Shown here one piece after another: positions 8,162 to 17,276 of a stretch of DNA of 64,000 bases (its first letter is position 1; the number at the start of each line of letters is the position of its first letter). The DNA is from Candidatus Binatia bacterium (GTDB lineage Bacteria > Desulfobacterota > Binatia > UBA12015), in the NCBI GenBank assembly GCA_036563615.1, contig DATCMB010000004.1, positions 164,071 through 228,070 on the forward strand, read 5' to 3'. The notes beneath the pieces were generated by a model. It did no database searches and was not told where the DNA came from. It worked only from the letters and a program-made list of their open reading frames with translations. Made by a program: the position numbers and the translations under genes.

Positions 8162-9516
8162 GCGACGCCGCTTCGCCGCGCTGCGCGCGCCGCGTGCGCA
8201 GCGAGCGCGGCTTCGCCCTGCTCGCCCTGCTGTGCGTCGCGGTGGTCATGGGCCCCGCGTGCACGCGCAAGGAGCCCGCACCCGACGCGAAGCCGGACGT
8301 CGTCCTGATCGTCGTCGACACGCTGCGCGCGGATCACCTGCCGCTCTGGGGCTACGAGCGCGACACGGCGCCGAACCTGACCCGCTTCGCGCGCGACGCC
8401 GTGGTCTACGAGAACGCGATCTCGCCCGGCACGTGGACGGTGCCCTCGCACGGCTCGATCCTCACCGGACGCTGGCCGTCGTACCACGGCGCGCAGCGCG
8501 TCCCCGGCGACAAGATCCTGGCGATGCCGCTCAACCCGTCGGTGCCGACGCTGGCGGAGCTCCTGCAGGCGCGCGGCTGGAACACCGTCGCCTTCATCGG
8601 CAACAGCACCTATCTGGACGCGCTGTTCGGCTTCCACCGCGGCTTCGGCGAGTACGTCACCGGCAACTTCTGGCACGCGAACCACGTCTACGGTCGGATC
8701 GTCGACTGGCTCGCGAAGCACCCCGAGCCCTCGTTCGTGCTGTGGAACGCGATCGATCCGCACGAGCCCTACGATCCGCCGCCGCCGTTCGACGCCAGGT
8801 TCCCCGGACGCCGCCCCGAGCATGGCGTCATGCTGAGCGAGCTCGTCTGGCAGGGAACGAAGCCGACCGACGAGATGATCGCCCACTTCGTCTCGCAGTA
8901 CGACGCCGAGATCGCCGTCGCGGACGACGCGATCGGCAAGGTGCTCGACGCGCTCCGCGAGCAAGGACGCTACGAGCGCGCGCTGATCGTCGTCACGTCC
9001 GACCACGGCGAGCTGTTCGGCGAGCACGGCATGTACAGCCACGGCACGCCGCCCTTCGAGCCGATGGTCCACGTGCCGCTGATCGTCAAGTATCCGGGCG
9101 ACCGCCGCGCCGGCGAGCGCGTCGCGCGCCGCGTGTCGACCGCGGCGATCTTCGCCACCATCCTGCGCGAGCTCGGCGTCCCGACGCCGGAGGGAACGAA
9201 CGTGCCCTCGCTCGACGAGCCGCACGACGTGTGGGTCGAGGACATCGACCAGAAGGGCGAGCGCGTCCTCGTCGGCTACGCGGGCGACCACAAGGTCGTT
9301 CGTCGTGCAGCCGAGGCCGGCACGTACACCTTCGTCTACGACCTCGCGCGCGACCCCGGCGAGGAGAAGCCGCTGGACGACCCGCGCGCCGCCGCCGAGC
9401 TGCGCGCGTCGCTCGAGGCGTTCGCCGCCGCGCCGCGCCCGGCCAACCTGGCCGACGTGCCAGTGATCGACGCCGAGCACGAAGCGAAGCTGCGCGCGCT
9501 CGGCTACGTCCGCTGA
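8158..9516 (+). CDS. Sulfatase-superfamily hydrolase with Thr at the formylglycine position
   Basis: The GTG start at 8158 overlaps the previous stop by four bases (GTGA), giving 452 residues. After a hydrophobic signal segment with a possible lipobox (VVMGPAC), the alkaline-phosphatase/sulfatase fold is clear: DVVLIVVDTLRADHL binds metal at the N-terminus and SDHGELFGEHG closes the site. At the place where type I sulfatases have CxPxR, this protein reads TVPSHGSILTG, so the residue that becomes formylglycine is Thr. Thr nucleophiles are used by phosphodiesterases of the same fold, so phosphoester or phosphonate hydrolysis is as likely as sulfate hydrolysis. Four bases separate it from the next gene. 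Confidence 0.85.
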   Translation: MSDAASPRCARRVRSERGFALLALLCVAVVMGPACTRKEPAPDAKPDVVLIVVDTLRADHLPLWGYERDTAPNLTRFARDAVVYENAISPGTWTVPSHGSILTGRWPSYHGAQRVPGDKILAMPLNPSVPTLAELLQARGWNTVAFIGNSTYLDALFGFHRGFGEYVTGNFWHANHVYGRIVDWLAKHPEPSFVLWNAIDPHEPYDPPPPFDARFPGRRPEHGVMLSELVWQGTKPTDEMIAHFVSQYDAEIAVADDAIGKVLDALREQGRYERALIVVTSDHGELFGEHGMYSHGTPPFEPMVHVPLIVKYPGDRRAGERVARRVSTAAIFATILRELGVPTPEGTNVPSLDEPHDVWVEDIDQKGERVLVGYAGDHKVVRRAAEAGTYTFVYDLARDPGEEKPLDDPRAAAELRASLEAFAAAPRPANLADVPVIDAEHEAKLRALGYVR

Positions 9517-9520
9517 CCGC

Positions 9521-11329
9521 ATGCCGCGCAACCTCACGACCCTGCTCGCCCGCTTGCTGGTCGTGCTCGCCGTCCTCGCGACGGTGGTCGTCGCCGTCTT
9601 CGAAGCGCGCGAGCGGCGCAGCACCGCCGACGTCGTGCTCACCGTCGACGCGTCGGACCGCATCGGGCGGATCGCGCCAATCTGGGACGAGATCAACCTG
9701 TGGAAGCTCTACCTCAGGTTCGGTGTGCAGCAGCCCGACGTCAGCGAGTACGTCGGCGAGGGCTGGCTCGTGCAGCGCGCGCCGTGGCTGCGCTTTGCGC
9801 GCGTCAATACCATCCTGGGCGGCAACTGGGCGCCGGAGATCGCGCCGTGGTGCGACCGCGCCGAGAAGTCGGACGCACACCCCGACGTCCACCCGTGGGA
9901 GTGCGGCAAGGACGGCGTGCCGGGCGCCGCGGCAGCGAACGAGCTCGTCGGCCGCGTCGACGGCGAGCTGGTGGTCGACTACCGCCCGCTGCGCCTCGCG
10001 GTCGAGCGCCTGCTGAAGACCGGCGTCGCGCCGCACCTCAACATCTCGTCGGCGCCGTCCGCCTTCACCGGCGGCAAGGTCGACTACGGCTTCTACCACT
10101 GGAACGGCGCGCCGGTGGCCGACCTCGAGGGCTGGAGCGCGTTCGTCGAAGGCGCGTTCCGCACTCTCGCGGACCTCGGCACCGACGGCTGGCGGGTGTC
10201 GATCATCAACGAGCCGAACTGCTTGATCCTGCTCGGCGACGATCCGAAGCCGCACCACGTCGGCTACTCGGGCTCGCCGCAGGACTACGCGCGCACCTTC
10301 GTCGCCACGGTGCGCGCGATCCGGCGTGCGGCGCCCGCCGTCTCGATCCAGGCCGGCAACTACGTCACCAGCGCGACCTTCCCGGGCGAGGACAACCTCG
10401 CGATCTACCTGCGCGCGCTGCGCGAGGAGCTCGACGCGTCCGGCGACGTGCGCTGGCAGGACCTGCCGGTGATCTCGCTCAGCCTCTACGAGACGCCCGA
10501 CACGACGCTGTACGAGTTCCTGCCCAAGCGCGTCGCGCGGCTCGAGAAGGCGCAGCGCGACGCCGGCCTCGAGGTGAAGCCGATCAAGGTCGACGAGCTC
10601 GAGATCCACCACGACGTCCGCGCGCCGTTCGAGGAGCGCAGCGCGCAGCGCCTCGACACGACGCTGTTCGCGGCGAGCTGGCACGCCGAGGCGCAGCGGC
10701 TCTTTCTCGACTCCGGCAAGGTGGTGTCGACGGCGAGCTGGCTCACGCACTCGTTCGACGAGGGCCACGGCCTCGCGCCGTACCCGAAGGCCGCGGTGTA
10801 CGGGATGCTCGGCGTGCTCGCGGGCGAGCTGCGCACGGTGGACGACGGCGAGACGCTGAAGTTCGCGCCGACGGGTCGCACGCACGGCCTGCCGCGCGTC
10901 GCGGTCTACGGCGGCCGGCGCTGGCGCGCGGACGTCGCACGTTCCACGGACGAGGCCGCGCGCGACGCGGCGGGACGCATCGCGCGCTCGCTCGACGCGC
11001 TCGCGACCCGCAGCCGCAACCGCGTGCGCGTGCTCGTCGTCTACCACCAGAACGAGCCCGTGCAGGACGACGCGCCCTTGCGCCGTGCGCTCGCCCGCGA
11101 CGTGGAGCTCGACGTCGTCGGCTTGCCGTCCGGCGCCTGGGTCGCGCGCTACTTGACGGTCGGCGGTCCGGAGGGCGTCGTCTGGCAAGGCGAGCGATCG
11201 AGCCCGCTGCGCTGGCACGACGCCGGCTGCACGCGCGCCGACGACGGTCGCGTCACGCTCGCGCCGCGGCCGATGGACGCCAACACCGTCTGGCTGTTCG
11301 AGCTCGAGCGTCGGCCACGCTGTCCATGA
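9521..11329 (+). CDS. Membrane-anchored GH39-like glycoside hydrolase
   Basis: A 602-residue protein with an N-terminal membrane anchor or signal (residues 8-26, Leu/Val rich). The catalytic region resembles clan GH-A enzymes of the GH39 xylosidase/iduronidase type. It has GWRVSIINEPN, where NEP carries the usual acid/base Glu, and KVDELEIHHD about 170 residues later, a plausible nucleophile Glu. Position spacing and the IWDEINLWKLY opening support this, but identity to known GH39 enzymes looks low. The gene begins five bases after the sulfatase-like gene and its last bases overlap the potA start (ATGA), so translation is probably coupled. It likely acts on a glycan outside the cytoplasm. Substrate unknown. 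Confidence 0.72.
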   Translation: MPRNLTTLLARLLVVLAVLATVVVAVFEARERRSTADVVLTVDASDRIGRIAPIWDEINLWKLYLRFGVQQPDVSEYVGEGWLVQRAPWLRFARVNTILGGNWAPEIAPWCDRAEKSDAHPDVHPWECGKDGVPGAAAANELVGRVDGELVVDYRPLRLAVERLLKTGVAPHLNISSAPSAFTGGKVDYGFYHWNGAPVADLEGWSAFVEGAFRTLADLGTDGWRVSIINEPNCLILLGDDPKPHHVGYSGSPQDYARTFVATVRAIRRAAPAVSIQAGNYVTSATFPGEDNLAIYLRALREELDASGDVRWQDLPVISLSLYETPDTTLYEFLPKRVARLEKAQRDAGLEVKPIKVDELEIHHDVRAPFEERSAQRLDTTLFAASWHAEAQRLFLDSGKVVSTASWLTHSFDEGHGLAPYPKAAVYGMLGVLAGELRTVDDGETLKFAPTGRTHGLPRVAVYGGRRWRADVARSTDEAARDAAGRIARSLDALATRSRNRVRVLVVYHQNEPVQDDAPLRRALARDVELDVVGLPSGAWVARYLTVGGPEGVVWQGERSSPLRWHDAGCTRADDGRVTLAPRPMDANTVWLFELERRPRCP

Positions 11330-12441
11330 ACGAGCTCGCGTCCACCGCTTCCACCGCTCCGGTCGTCGCCGCGGACGCGCTCACCAAGCGCTACGGCGAC
11401 GTCCTCGCCGTCGACCGCGCGAGCTTCGCGGTCGCGCGCGGCGAGTTCTTCTCGCTGCTCGGACCCTCGGGCTGCGGCAAGACGACGCTCCTGCGACTTC
11501 TCGCCGGCTTCGAGACGCCGGACTCCGGACGCGTGCTGCTCGAGGGGGCCGACGTGACGCGCGTGCCGCCGTACCGGCGCAACGTCAACACGGTCTTCCA
11601 GCAGTACGCGCTGTTCCCGCACCTGACGGTCGCGGACAACGTCGCGTTCGGGCCGCGCGCCAAGGGGCTCGCACCCGACGAGGTCGGGCGACGGGTCGAG
11701 CGCATGCTCGCCATGGTGCGGCTCGAGGGCCTCGGCGGGCGACGGTCGGACGAGCTGTCGGGCGGGCAGCAGCAGCGGGTCGCGCTCGCGCGCGCGCTCG
11801 TCAATCACCCGAGCGCGCTGCTGCTCGACGAGCCGCTCTCCGCCCTCGACGTCGAGCTGCGCCAGGCGATGCGCGACGAGCTCACGCGGATCCAGCGCGA
11901 GGTCGGCATCGCGTTCGTCTTCGTGACCCACGACCAGGACGAGGCGCTGGCGCTTTCGGACCGCCTCGCGGTGATGCGCGCGGGACGGATCGAGCAGATC
12001 GGCACGCCGCAGGAGGTCTACCGCGCGCCGCGCACGGCGTTCGTCGCGCGCTTCATCGGCGGCGGCAACGTGCTGCCGGTGACGATCGAGGACGTGCGCG
12101 AGCGGCGCGCGTGCGTGCGCGTCGCCGGAGTCCTCGTGCTCGAGGTCGATCTGCCGGATGACGCTCCGGCATTCGCGCGCGGCGCGGCGGCCGCCCTACT
12201 CGCGCGTCCCGAGCACGTCGAGCTGCACGTCGCACCGCCGCAGGACGGCGCGCTCGCGGTGCGCGTCGCCGCGACCGCCTTCCAGGGCGCGACGGTGCGC
12301 GTCGTCGTGCGCACGGCGAGCGGCGACGAGATCGTCGCGCTCGCGCGCCCCGACGAGCCCGCGGCGCACCTTGCGCCCGGCAGCGACGCCTGGCTGCGTC
12401 TGCCGGCGCGACACCTGCGTCTGCTGCCCGCCGACGGCTGA
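11326..12441 (+). CDS. potA: Polyamine-type ABC transporter ATPase PotA
   Basis: A 371-residue ATPase of the PotA/CysA group. Walker A is GPSGCGKTT, the Q-loop QQYALFPH, the ABC signature LSGGQQQRVALARAL and Walker B LLLDEPLSALD, followed by the switch His in FVTHDQDEAL. Beyond residue 240 there is a C-terminal TOBE-like regulatory domain (GGGNVLPVTIED...LLARPEHVEL), as expected in PotA. The ATG at 11326 overlaps the preceding stop codon by four bases. It should energise the PotB/PotC-PotD membrane part encoded at 2725-5458, because no other permease genes are near. Its place in an operon with glycan-related genes is unusual. Confidence 0.92.
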   Translation: MNELASTASTAPVVAADALTKRYGDVLAVDRASFAVARGEFFSLLGPSGCGKTTLLRLLAGFETPDSGRVLLEGADVTRVPPYRRNVNTVFQQYALFPHLTVADNVAFGPRAKGLAPDEVGRRVERMLAMVRLEGLGGRRSDELSGGQQQRVALARALVNHPSALLLDEPLSALDVELRQAMRDELTRIQREVGIAFVFVTHDQDEALALSDRLAVMRAGRIEQIGTPQEVYRAPRTAFVARFIGGGNVLPVTIEDVRERRACVRVAGVLVLEVDLPDDAPAFARGAAAALLARPEHVELHVAPPQDGALAVRVAATAFQGATVRVVVRTASGDEIVALARPDEPAAHLAPGSDAWLRLPARHLRLLPADG

Positions 12442-12445
12442 ACGA

Positions 12446-12484
12446 GCTCCCGGAGAGCGCGCCCGAGCGAGCCGCTCTCGGAGC
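12446..12484. terminator. Hairpin between convergent potA and the histidine kinase
   Basis: GCTCC...GGAGAGCG pairs with CGCTCTC...GGAGC across 12446-12484, a 5+7 bp stem with a small bulge and a 13-base loop. No U-tract follows on either strand. It lies in the 53-base gap between two convergent genes. Confidence 0.45.
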
Positions 12485-12494
12485 AGCCCGCGCG

Positions 12495-13913
12495 CTACGC
12501 GGCCACGCCCGCCGTCGGCAGCGGTCCCGCGGCCGGCGCTGACGTCGTCTTGTCTGCGGGCGACGTCTCGGCGGCCTCGGCCGTCGTCGCGACAGCTTCG
12601 GGCTGCGCCTCGCGCGCCGCCTCGTGCGGCACGCGCACGATGAAGCTCGAGCCGCGCCCGAGCGACGAGCGCACCGTCAGCTCGCCGCCGAGCTGCTCGA
12701 CGAGCCGCTCGACCAGCGCGAGCCCGATGCCGATGCGCGCGTGCGGATCGCCCTTCTCCTCGAGGCGGCGGAACGGCTGGAAGAGCCGCGGCAGCTCGCG
12801 CACGTCGAGCCCGATGCCGGTGTCGTCGACGCGCAGCTCGACCTCGCGCCGCTCCGGGACGTTGCGCACGCCGACGGTGATCGAGCCCTTCGAGGTGAAC
12901 TTGACGGCGTTGTCGATCAGGCTCTCGAGGATGATGCGCAGGCGCAGCGGATCGCTCTCGATCGTCGGCAGGTCGCGATCGACCTTCCACACGAGCTCGA
13001 CCTCGGGGTTGAGCCGTGGGCGCTCGCGACGCTGCGCCTGGGCCACGAGGTTGTCGACGCGCACTGGCTGCAGGCTGACCTGCGCGCGCGTGTCGTCGGC
13101 GTTGGCGACGCCCTCGAGGGTTCCGACGACGTGCAGCAGCGCGTGCGCGCCGTCGCGCACGCCGCCGAGCAGGCGGCGCTGCTCGACCGGGTCCGCGGCC
13201 GTGCTCGGGTCGAGCAGGTGGCTTGCGTCCTCGTGCATCGACTGCAGCTTGGCGCGCAGCTCGCGGCACGCCGCCGCGGTGCGATCGGCGCGCGCCATGG
13301 TCGCCACCAGCAGGTCGACGTACATCCGCTGCAGCGCGCTCGTCCGCTTGTTGACCTTGCCCTCGATCTCGCGCGCCCAGGCGAAGCCGCGGTCGGCGCG
13401 CTGACGCTCGCGACGGATCTGGTTCAGCACCTCGCCGTAGAACAGCGCGACCGTGAAGAAGAAGACCACGTGCAGCAGCCGCGGCGTCGTCAGCAGCTGG
13501 CCGCTCGGCGTCAAGTAGATGTCGGCGGCGCTGACGAAGATCGCGCCGAACAGCACCATCGGCAGGCTCTGGCTTGTCGCGGCGAGGAACAGCACGAAGA
13601 AGTAGAGCAGAAAGAACTCCTGCCCCATCGCGCCCGTCGAGTGGATCGCCCACGACACCCACAGCGTGTCGGCGATCAGCACCGGCGCCTCGACGTACCA
13701 GGCGAACAGCAAGTTCGCCGGCACGGCGGACAGCACGAGGTTGCTCGCCAGCGCGGCGACCACCATCACCGCCTGCATCGTGCCGATCTGCCCGTCCGGG
13801 TTCTGGAAGATCAGCAGGTAGGCGGCGACCGTGATGAAGACGTAGCGCAGGACGAGGAAGATCCCCTTTTGCCCGCCGCCGAAGTGCTTGAAGCTCACCG
13901 TCGTCTGAAACAT
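12495..13913 (-). CDS. Membrane sensor histidine-kinase-like protein without a clear H-box
   Basis: The ATG at 13913 follows a GGGGAG site and gives 472 residues. The first about 190 residues contain five or six hydrophobic helices with almost no loops, a membrane sensor of 7TM or MASE type. A helical linker follows, then an intact HATPase domain: N-box SLIDNAVKFTSKG, G1 DTGIGL, F-box LFQPFRR, G2 GIGLALVERLVEQ. The region before it, where the phosphorylated His normally stands in SHELRTPL, reads instead as CRELRAKLQSMHEDASHLL. The kinase may therefore use an unusual His or act as a phosphatase or ATP sensor. The C-terminal 45 residues are Ala/Pro/Thr-rich. No response regulator is adjacent. 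Confidence 0.8.
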   Translation of the reverse strand: MFQTTVSFKHFGGGQKGIFLVLRYVFITVAAYLLIFQNPDGQIGTMQAVMVVAALASNLVLSAVPANLLFAWYVEAPVLIADTLWVSWAIHSTGAMGQEFFLLYFFVLFLAATSQSLPMVLFGAIFVSAADIYLTPSGQLLTTPRLLHVVFFFTVALFYGEVLNQIRRERQRADRGFAWAREIEGKVNKRTSALQRMYVDLLVATMARADRTAAACRELRAKLQSMHEDASHLLDPSTAADPVEQRRLLGGVRDGAHALLHVVGTLEGVANADDTRAQVSLQPVRVDNLVAQAQRRERPRLNPEVELVWKVDRDLPTIESDPLRLRIILESLIDNAVKFTSKGSITVGVRNVPERREVELRVDDTGIGLDVRELPRLFQPFRRLEEKGDPHARIGIGLALVERLVEQLGGELTVRSSLGRGSSFIVRVPHEAAREAQPEAVATTAEAAETSPADKTTSAPAAGPLPTAGVAA

Positions 13914-14108
13914 CGTGCCTTGCTCCCCGGGCCGCGTTCCGGCCGGCCTCTGCCGGAAGCTTCGGCGGATTCTGGTTGCGACTTGCGAAACGTCGCGCGC
14001 GCCGCAGCGGGCGCGGAGCATCGAGCCTTGCGAGGCGCCGTGCCGCGCGCTCGGAGGCGCGCACGCTGTGACGCGCACTCGGCCGCGCGCGATCCGCGAT
14101 CTGCGCGC

Positions 14109-15164
14109 TCAGCCCTCGCGGGCGACGAGCGGAGCGGGCGCGACGGTCGCGGGCGCCACGGCGACCACGGGCACGGCCGTGCGCACGAGCGACGCGAGCA
14201 GAACGAGCTCGATCCACAGCGCGTCGGCGAGCAGCAGGTGCACGAGCTGCAGCCACACCGGCGCGAGCAGCAGCAGGTTCACGAAGCCACACGCGACCTG
14301 CAGAACGACGGTCGCGACCGCCGCCCACGCGATCCGTGATGCTCGACGCTCGGCGCTGCGCAGCGCCACCACGGCCGCGGTCACGGCGACGAACGCGCCG
14401 AGCCCGACGCCGAGGATCGGGTGCAGGACACGCAAGCGCAGCAGGAAGTGCGCGGTCGGCGAGAAGTCCTGGCGGATGCCGTCGACCAGCGAGCGCGCCG
14501 GGAACAGCGTGTCGCCGAGCGCCGCGATGGCGCCCGTCGCGGAGATCGCCACCACGGCCGCCATCGCCGCGATCGGCAGCACGGGCCAGGTAGAGTGCGC
14601 GCGCGGCGCGCTCGCGCTCTCGGGCGGCGTCGCCGCCCAGCGCGCGGTGAGCGTCAGCGCGGCGAGCAGCGCGAAGGTGTTCAGCAGGTGCGCGACCATC
14701 GCGAAGGCGCGCATCGCCGACGCGTCGTACGCGACGAGCTCGAACAGCACGAGCCCCGCGCCGAGCAGCGCCTCGGCGATGATGAAGACCATGCTGGTGA
14801 TCGCCCAGGTCCGCGTGCGGTCGCCGCGCGGCCGCGCCCGCAGCGTCCAGACCAGCAGGCCGATGACGAGCAGCAGCGCGACGCCGCTCGTCAGACGGTG
14901 CGTGAGCTCGATCAGCGTCTCGATCTCCGGCGCCCGCGGCACCACCTCGCCGTTGCACAGCGGCCAGTGCGCGCCGCAGCCCGCCCCCGAGCCGGTCGCC
15001 CGCACGAAGGCGCCCCACAAGATGACGGCGACGTTCCAGCCGAGGACCAGCGCGGCGTAGGCGGCGAGGCTCACCAGGCCACGCGTAGCATGCCGACGCC
15101 CGCGGCGCCGCGTCGGCCGCGGACGCGGACCTGCCGCGGCTCGCCGACGCCGGACCGCACGCAC
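14109..15164 (-). CDS. ctaA: Heme A synthase (COX15/CtaA family)
   Basis: A multi-helix inner-membrane protein that hydroxylates the heme O methyl group to make heme A for aa3-type oxidases. The diagnostic N-terminal loop RATGSGAGCGAHWPLC, with two Cys, is followed by the heme-ligand helix ELTHRLTSG. A second His-bearing helix pair lies near RVLHPILGVG and QLVHLLLADALW. About eight hydrophobic helices are visible. The GTG at 15164 gives 351 residues with an Arg-rich extension. A GTG at 15074 (VSLAAYAAL...) would begin right at the first helix and may be the true start. It shares the minus strand with the kinase gene downstream. Confidence 0.88.
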   Translation of the reverse strand: MRAVRRRRAAAGPRPRPTRRRGRRHATRGLVSLAAYAALVLGWNVAVILWGAFVRATGSGAGCGAHWPLCNGEVVPRAPEIETLIELTHRLTSGVALLLVIGLLVWTLRARPRGDRTRTWAITSMVFIIAEALLGAGLVLFELVAYDASAMRAFAMVAHLLNTFALLAALTLTARWAATPPESASAPRAHSTWPVLPIAAMAAVVAISATGAIAALGDTLFPARSLVDGIRQDFSPTAHFLLRLRVLHPILGVGLGAFVAVTAAVVALRSAERRASRIAWAAVATVVLQVACGFVNLLLLAPVWLQLVHLLLADALWIELVLLASLVRTAVPVVAVAPATVAPAPLVAREG

Positions 15165-15279
15165 GCCCTCGCCAGCTATTTACATCCCTGACGGGTCGTA
15201 TATGCGGGGGGCCCGACGCGCGATCCGGTCGCCGTAGTTCGCGGCTGGGCGTGGAGGTGACGCAGAGGGGGACCGATCC

Positions 15280-16509
15280 ATGCGTGAAAGGATGGCGATC
15301 AGGGCCACCGGGCGGGCTGCCGCGCTCGTCGCCACGGTGCTCGCCTTTGCCGGCGCTGCCGCGGCGCAGCCCATCCCGATCAGCGAGTTCGCGCCGCGCA
15401 ACATCGACAAGGCGGTGGCGCGCTCGATCCTGCAGACGGTGTCGCAGCTGCCGCCGGTGACCAACGTCGGCCTGAGCTACCGCTACGACCCCGAGCTCGA
15501 CACCTACGTCGCGGTGCGCGACAGCCTCGGCAGCGGCATGGTCCCGTCGGCGCGCTTCGCGCGCAAGGGAAGCTTCACCGGCATCGTGTCGTTCGCCTGG
15601 TTCGAGCTCGACGAGCTTGCCGGCCGCGACTCGACGGCGGTCGTGGTGAACGTGCCGGCGGACCGCTTCAATCCCGATGGGCCGCGGCTCGACCTGGGCG
15701 TCGCCGCGCGCGTCAAGACAGAAGTCTACGTGGTCCGGCTCGCCGGTCGCTACACCATCCTCGACAACATGGACGTCGGCATCACGCTGCCGCTGATCAT
15801 CACCGACGTCTCGAGCCGCTATCTCGTCCAGCAGCTCCAGGGCCAGGACGAGATCGCCCAGTTCGCGCGCCGCGGCGTGCACGCGCCCGACCTCGGCAAC
15901 ACGCTGATCGACACGCGGCTCAACCGCATCGCCTTCCCCGGCGGCTTCAACGAGGGCACCAACTTCGACTTCGGCAACATGGTGCTCGACACCAAGTACG
16001 GCTTCCCGCTCGACATCGAGGGCGTCGCGCTGGGCGCGCAGCTCGAGCTGCGGCTACCGACGGCGAGCGAGGCGCGCTTCACCGGCACGGACTCGACGAG
16101 CCTGCGCGCGCTGCTGCTCGCGAGCTACCAGTCCGAGGTGCTCGGCTTCTACCTCGCCGGCGGCTACGAGCAGGACTTCTCGACCGAGGTGCTGTCGAAC
16201 GGCTCGATCTCCGCGAGCCTCACGGCGCAGATCATTCCCGCGCTGCTCGCCGAGGTCGGCATGAACGCGAACTTCTACCGCAAGGACATCGACCTGTTCG
16301 ACTCGCGTCGCTTCGACGTCGTGCTGCCGAGCACCCGCATCGTCGCGGGCAGCTCGCAGCTCGGCACGAAGGAGGTGAACTTCGGCGGCGGCATCCGCTT
16401 CAACCCGTGGTCGGATCTGTCGGTCAGCGCGTACGCGTCGACGCCGGTCAGCGACGACGGATACCGTCCGGGCGAGATCGTCGCCGTGTCGCTCGACTAT
16501 CCGTTCTGA
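15280..16509 (+). CDS. Predicted outer-membrane beta-barrel protein
   Basis: A 409-residue exported protein. Residues 1-30 form a signal peptide ending in AGAAAAQP. The rest alternates polar and hydrophobic residues with many amphipathic strands (for example FYLAGGYEQDF, VNFGGGIRFNP) and ends in Phe (SLDYPF), the C-terminal signature recognised by the BAM machinery. It resembles transporter-like barrels of the MetA-pathway or DUF3187 kind, but no family can be assigned firmly. The ATG at 15280 follows a GAGGGGG purine run. A lipoprotein gene starts 20 bases downstream, suggesting a two-gene operon, perhaps a barrel with a periplasmic partner. Confidence 0.72.
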   Translation: MRERMAIRATGRAAALVATVLAFAGAAAAQPIPISEFAPRNIDKAVARSILQTVSQLPPVTNVGLSYRYDPELDTYVAVRDSLGSGMVPSARFARKGSFTGIVSFAWFELDELAGRDSTAVVVNVPADRFNPDGPRLDLGVAARVKTEVYVVRLAGRYTILDNMDVGITLPLIITDVSSRYLVQQLQGQDEIAQFARRGVHAPDLGNTLIDTRLNRIAFPGGFNEGTNFDFGNMVLDTKYGFPLDIEGVALGAQLELRLPTASEARFTGTDSTSLRALLLASYQSEVLGFYLAGGYEQDFSTEVLSNGSISASLTAQIIPALLAEVGMNANFYRKDIDLFDSRRFDVVLPSTRIVAGSSQLGTKEVNFGGGIRFNPWSDLSVSAYASTPVSDDGYRPGEIVAVSLDYPF

Positions 16510-16529
16510 GACGTTTCGAGGAGGTCACC

Positions 16530-17255
16530 ATGTCCCTTCCCGGAAGCTTCGTGCGGCTCGTCGCCGCGGGGATCGTGCTGGCTGCCGCCGTCGCCGCCTG
16601 CAGCGGCGACAGCTTCGAGCCGGGCGAGACGATCTACACCGGCATCATCATCGTGCCGCCCGAGCAGCAGTGTGAGGGCTGCACGAGCGTCAACGTGGAG
16701 GCGCAGCTCCTCGAGCTCGAGCAGAACCAACCGCCGCGCATCATCAAGTGCGTGCGGACCAACGAGCGCGGGATCTACGACACCTCGACGCCGAACACCT
16801 GTCCCGAGCGCAGCAACGGCCAGCTGCCGCCGGGCGACGGCCAGCGGACGGTGATCGTCGTCGCGACCGTCAACTCGCAGGGCGGGCAGATCGGCGGCCT
16901 GATCTCGTCGCGTCTGGGCTCGGTCACGCAGACCGACTTCAACAGCACGACGCACGTCGCCTGCACGGCGGGGCTGTTCCTCGTCGCGGGCACCGAGTCG
17001 TTCGGCGACCCCGGCTGCATGGTGCGCGCGTCCTGCCCGAGCGGCGCGCCGAACTGCTTCCCGTCGCTCGCGCCGAACGACGTCGACGAGGCGCGCATCG
17101 ATACGCTCGAGGCCGCGGGCGAGCTGATCGGCGGGCAGGTCGACTTCACGACCGCCGACGGCTCGAACCGCGCCGCCTGCGCGGTGATCGTCTGCACGCA
17201 GGCGGGCACCGTTCCGGCGACGCAGGAGTGCCTCGAGCAGCAGCTCGCGAGCTGA
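16530..17255 (+). CDS. Cys-rich lipoprotein of unknown function
   Basis: The ATG at 16530 follows a strong GAGGAGG site and gives 241 residues. The N-terminus is a lipoprotein signal ending in the lipobox VAAC. The mature part begins with an acidic linker and a beta-rich domain (TIYTGIIIVPPEQQCEGC, then VNVEAQLLELEQ), and carries about ten Cys residues that probably pair as disulfides. The QCEGCTSV word with its CxxC motif and the TCPERSNGQLPPGDG segment are memorable, but I do not recognise the family. It is 20 bases downstream of the predicted outer-membrane barrel and may work with it. Confidence 0.72.
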   Translation: MSLPGSFVRLVAAGIVLAAAVAACSGDSFEPGETIYTGIIIVPPEQQCEGCTSVNVEAQLLELEQNQPPRIIKCVRTNERGIYDTSTPNTCPERSNGQLPPGDGQRTVIVVATVNSQGGQIGGLISSRLGSVTQTDFNSTTHVACTAGLFLVAGTESFGDPGCMVRASCPSGAPNCFPSLAPNDVDEARIDTLEAAGELIGGQVDFTTADGSNRAACAVIVCTQAGTVPATQECLEQQLAS

Positions 17256-17276
17256 GCGACTGAGCAGCACGGCGTG

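Noticed and set aside
12196-15882. Minus-strand frame of over 1,200 codons across the kinase and heme A synthase
   Set aside because: It is out of frame with both real genes and has no motifs of its own.
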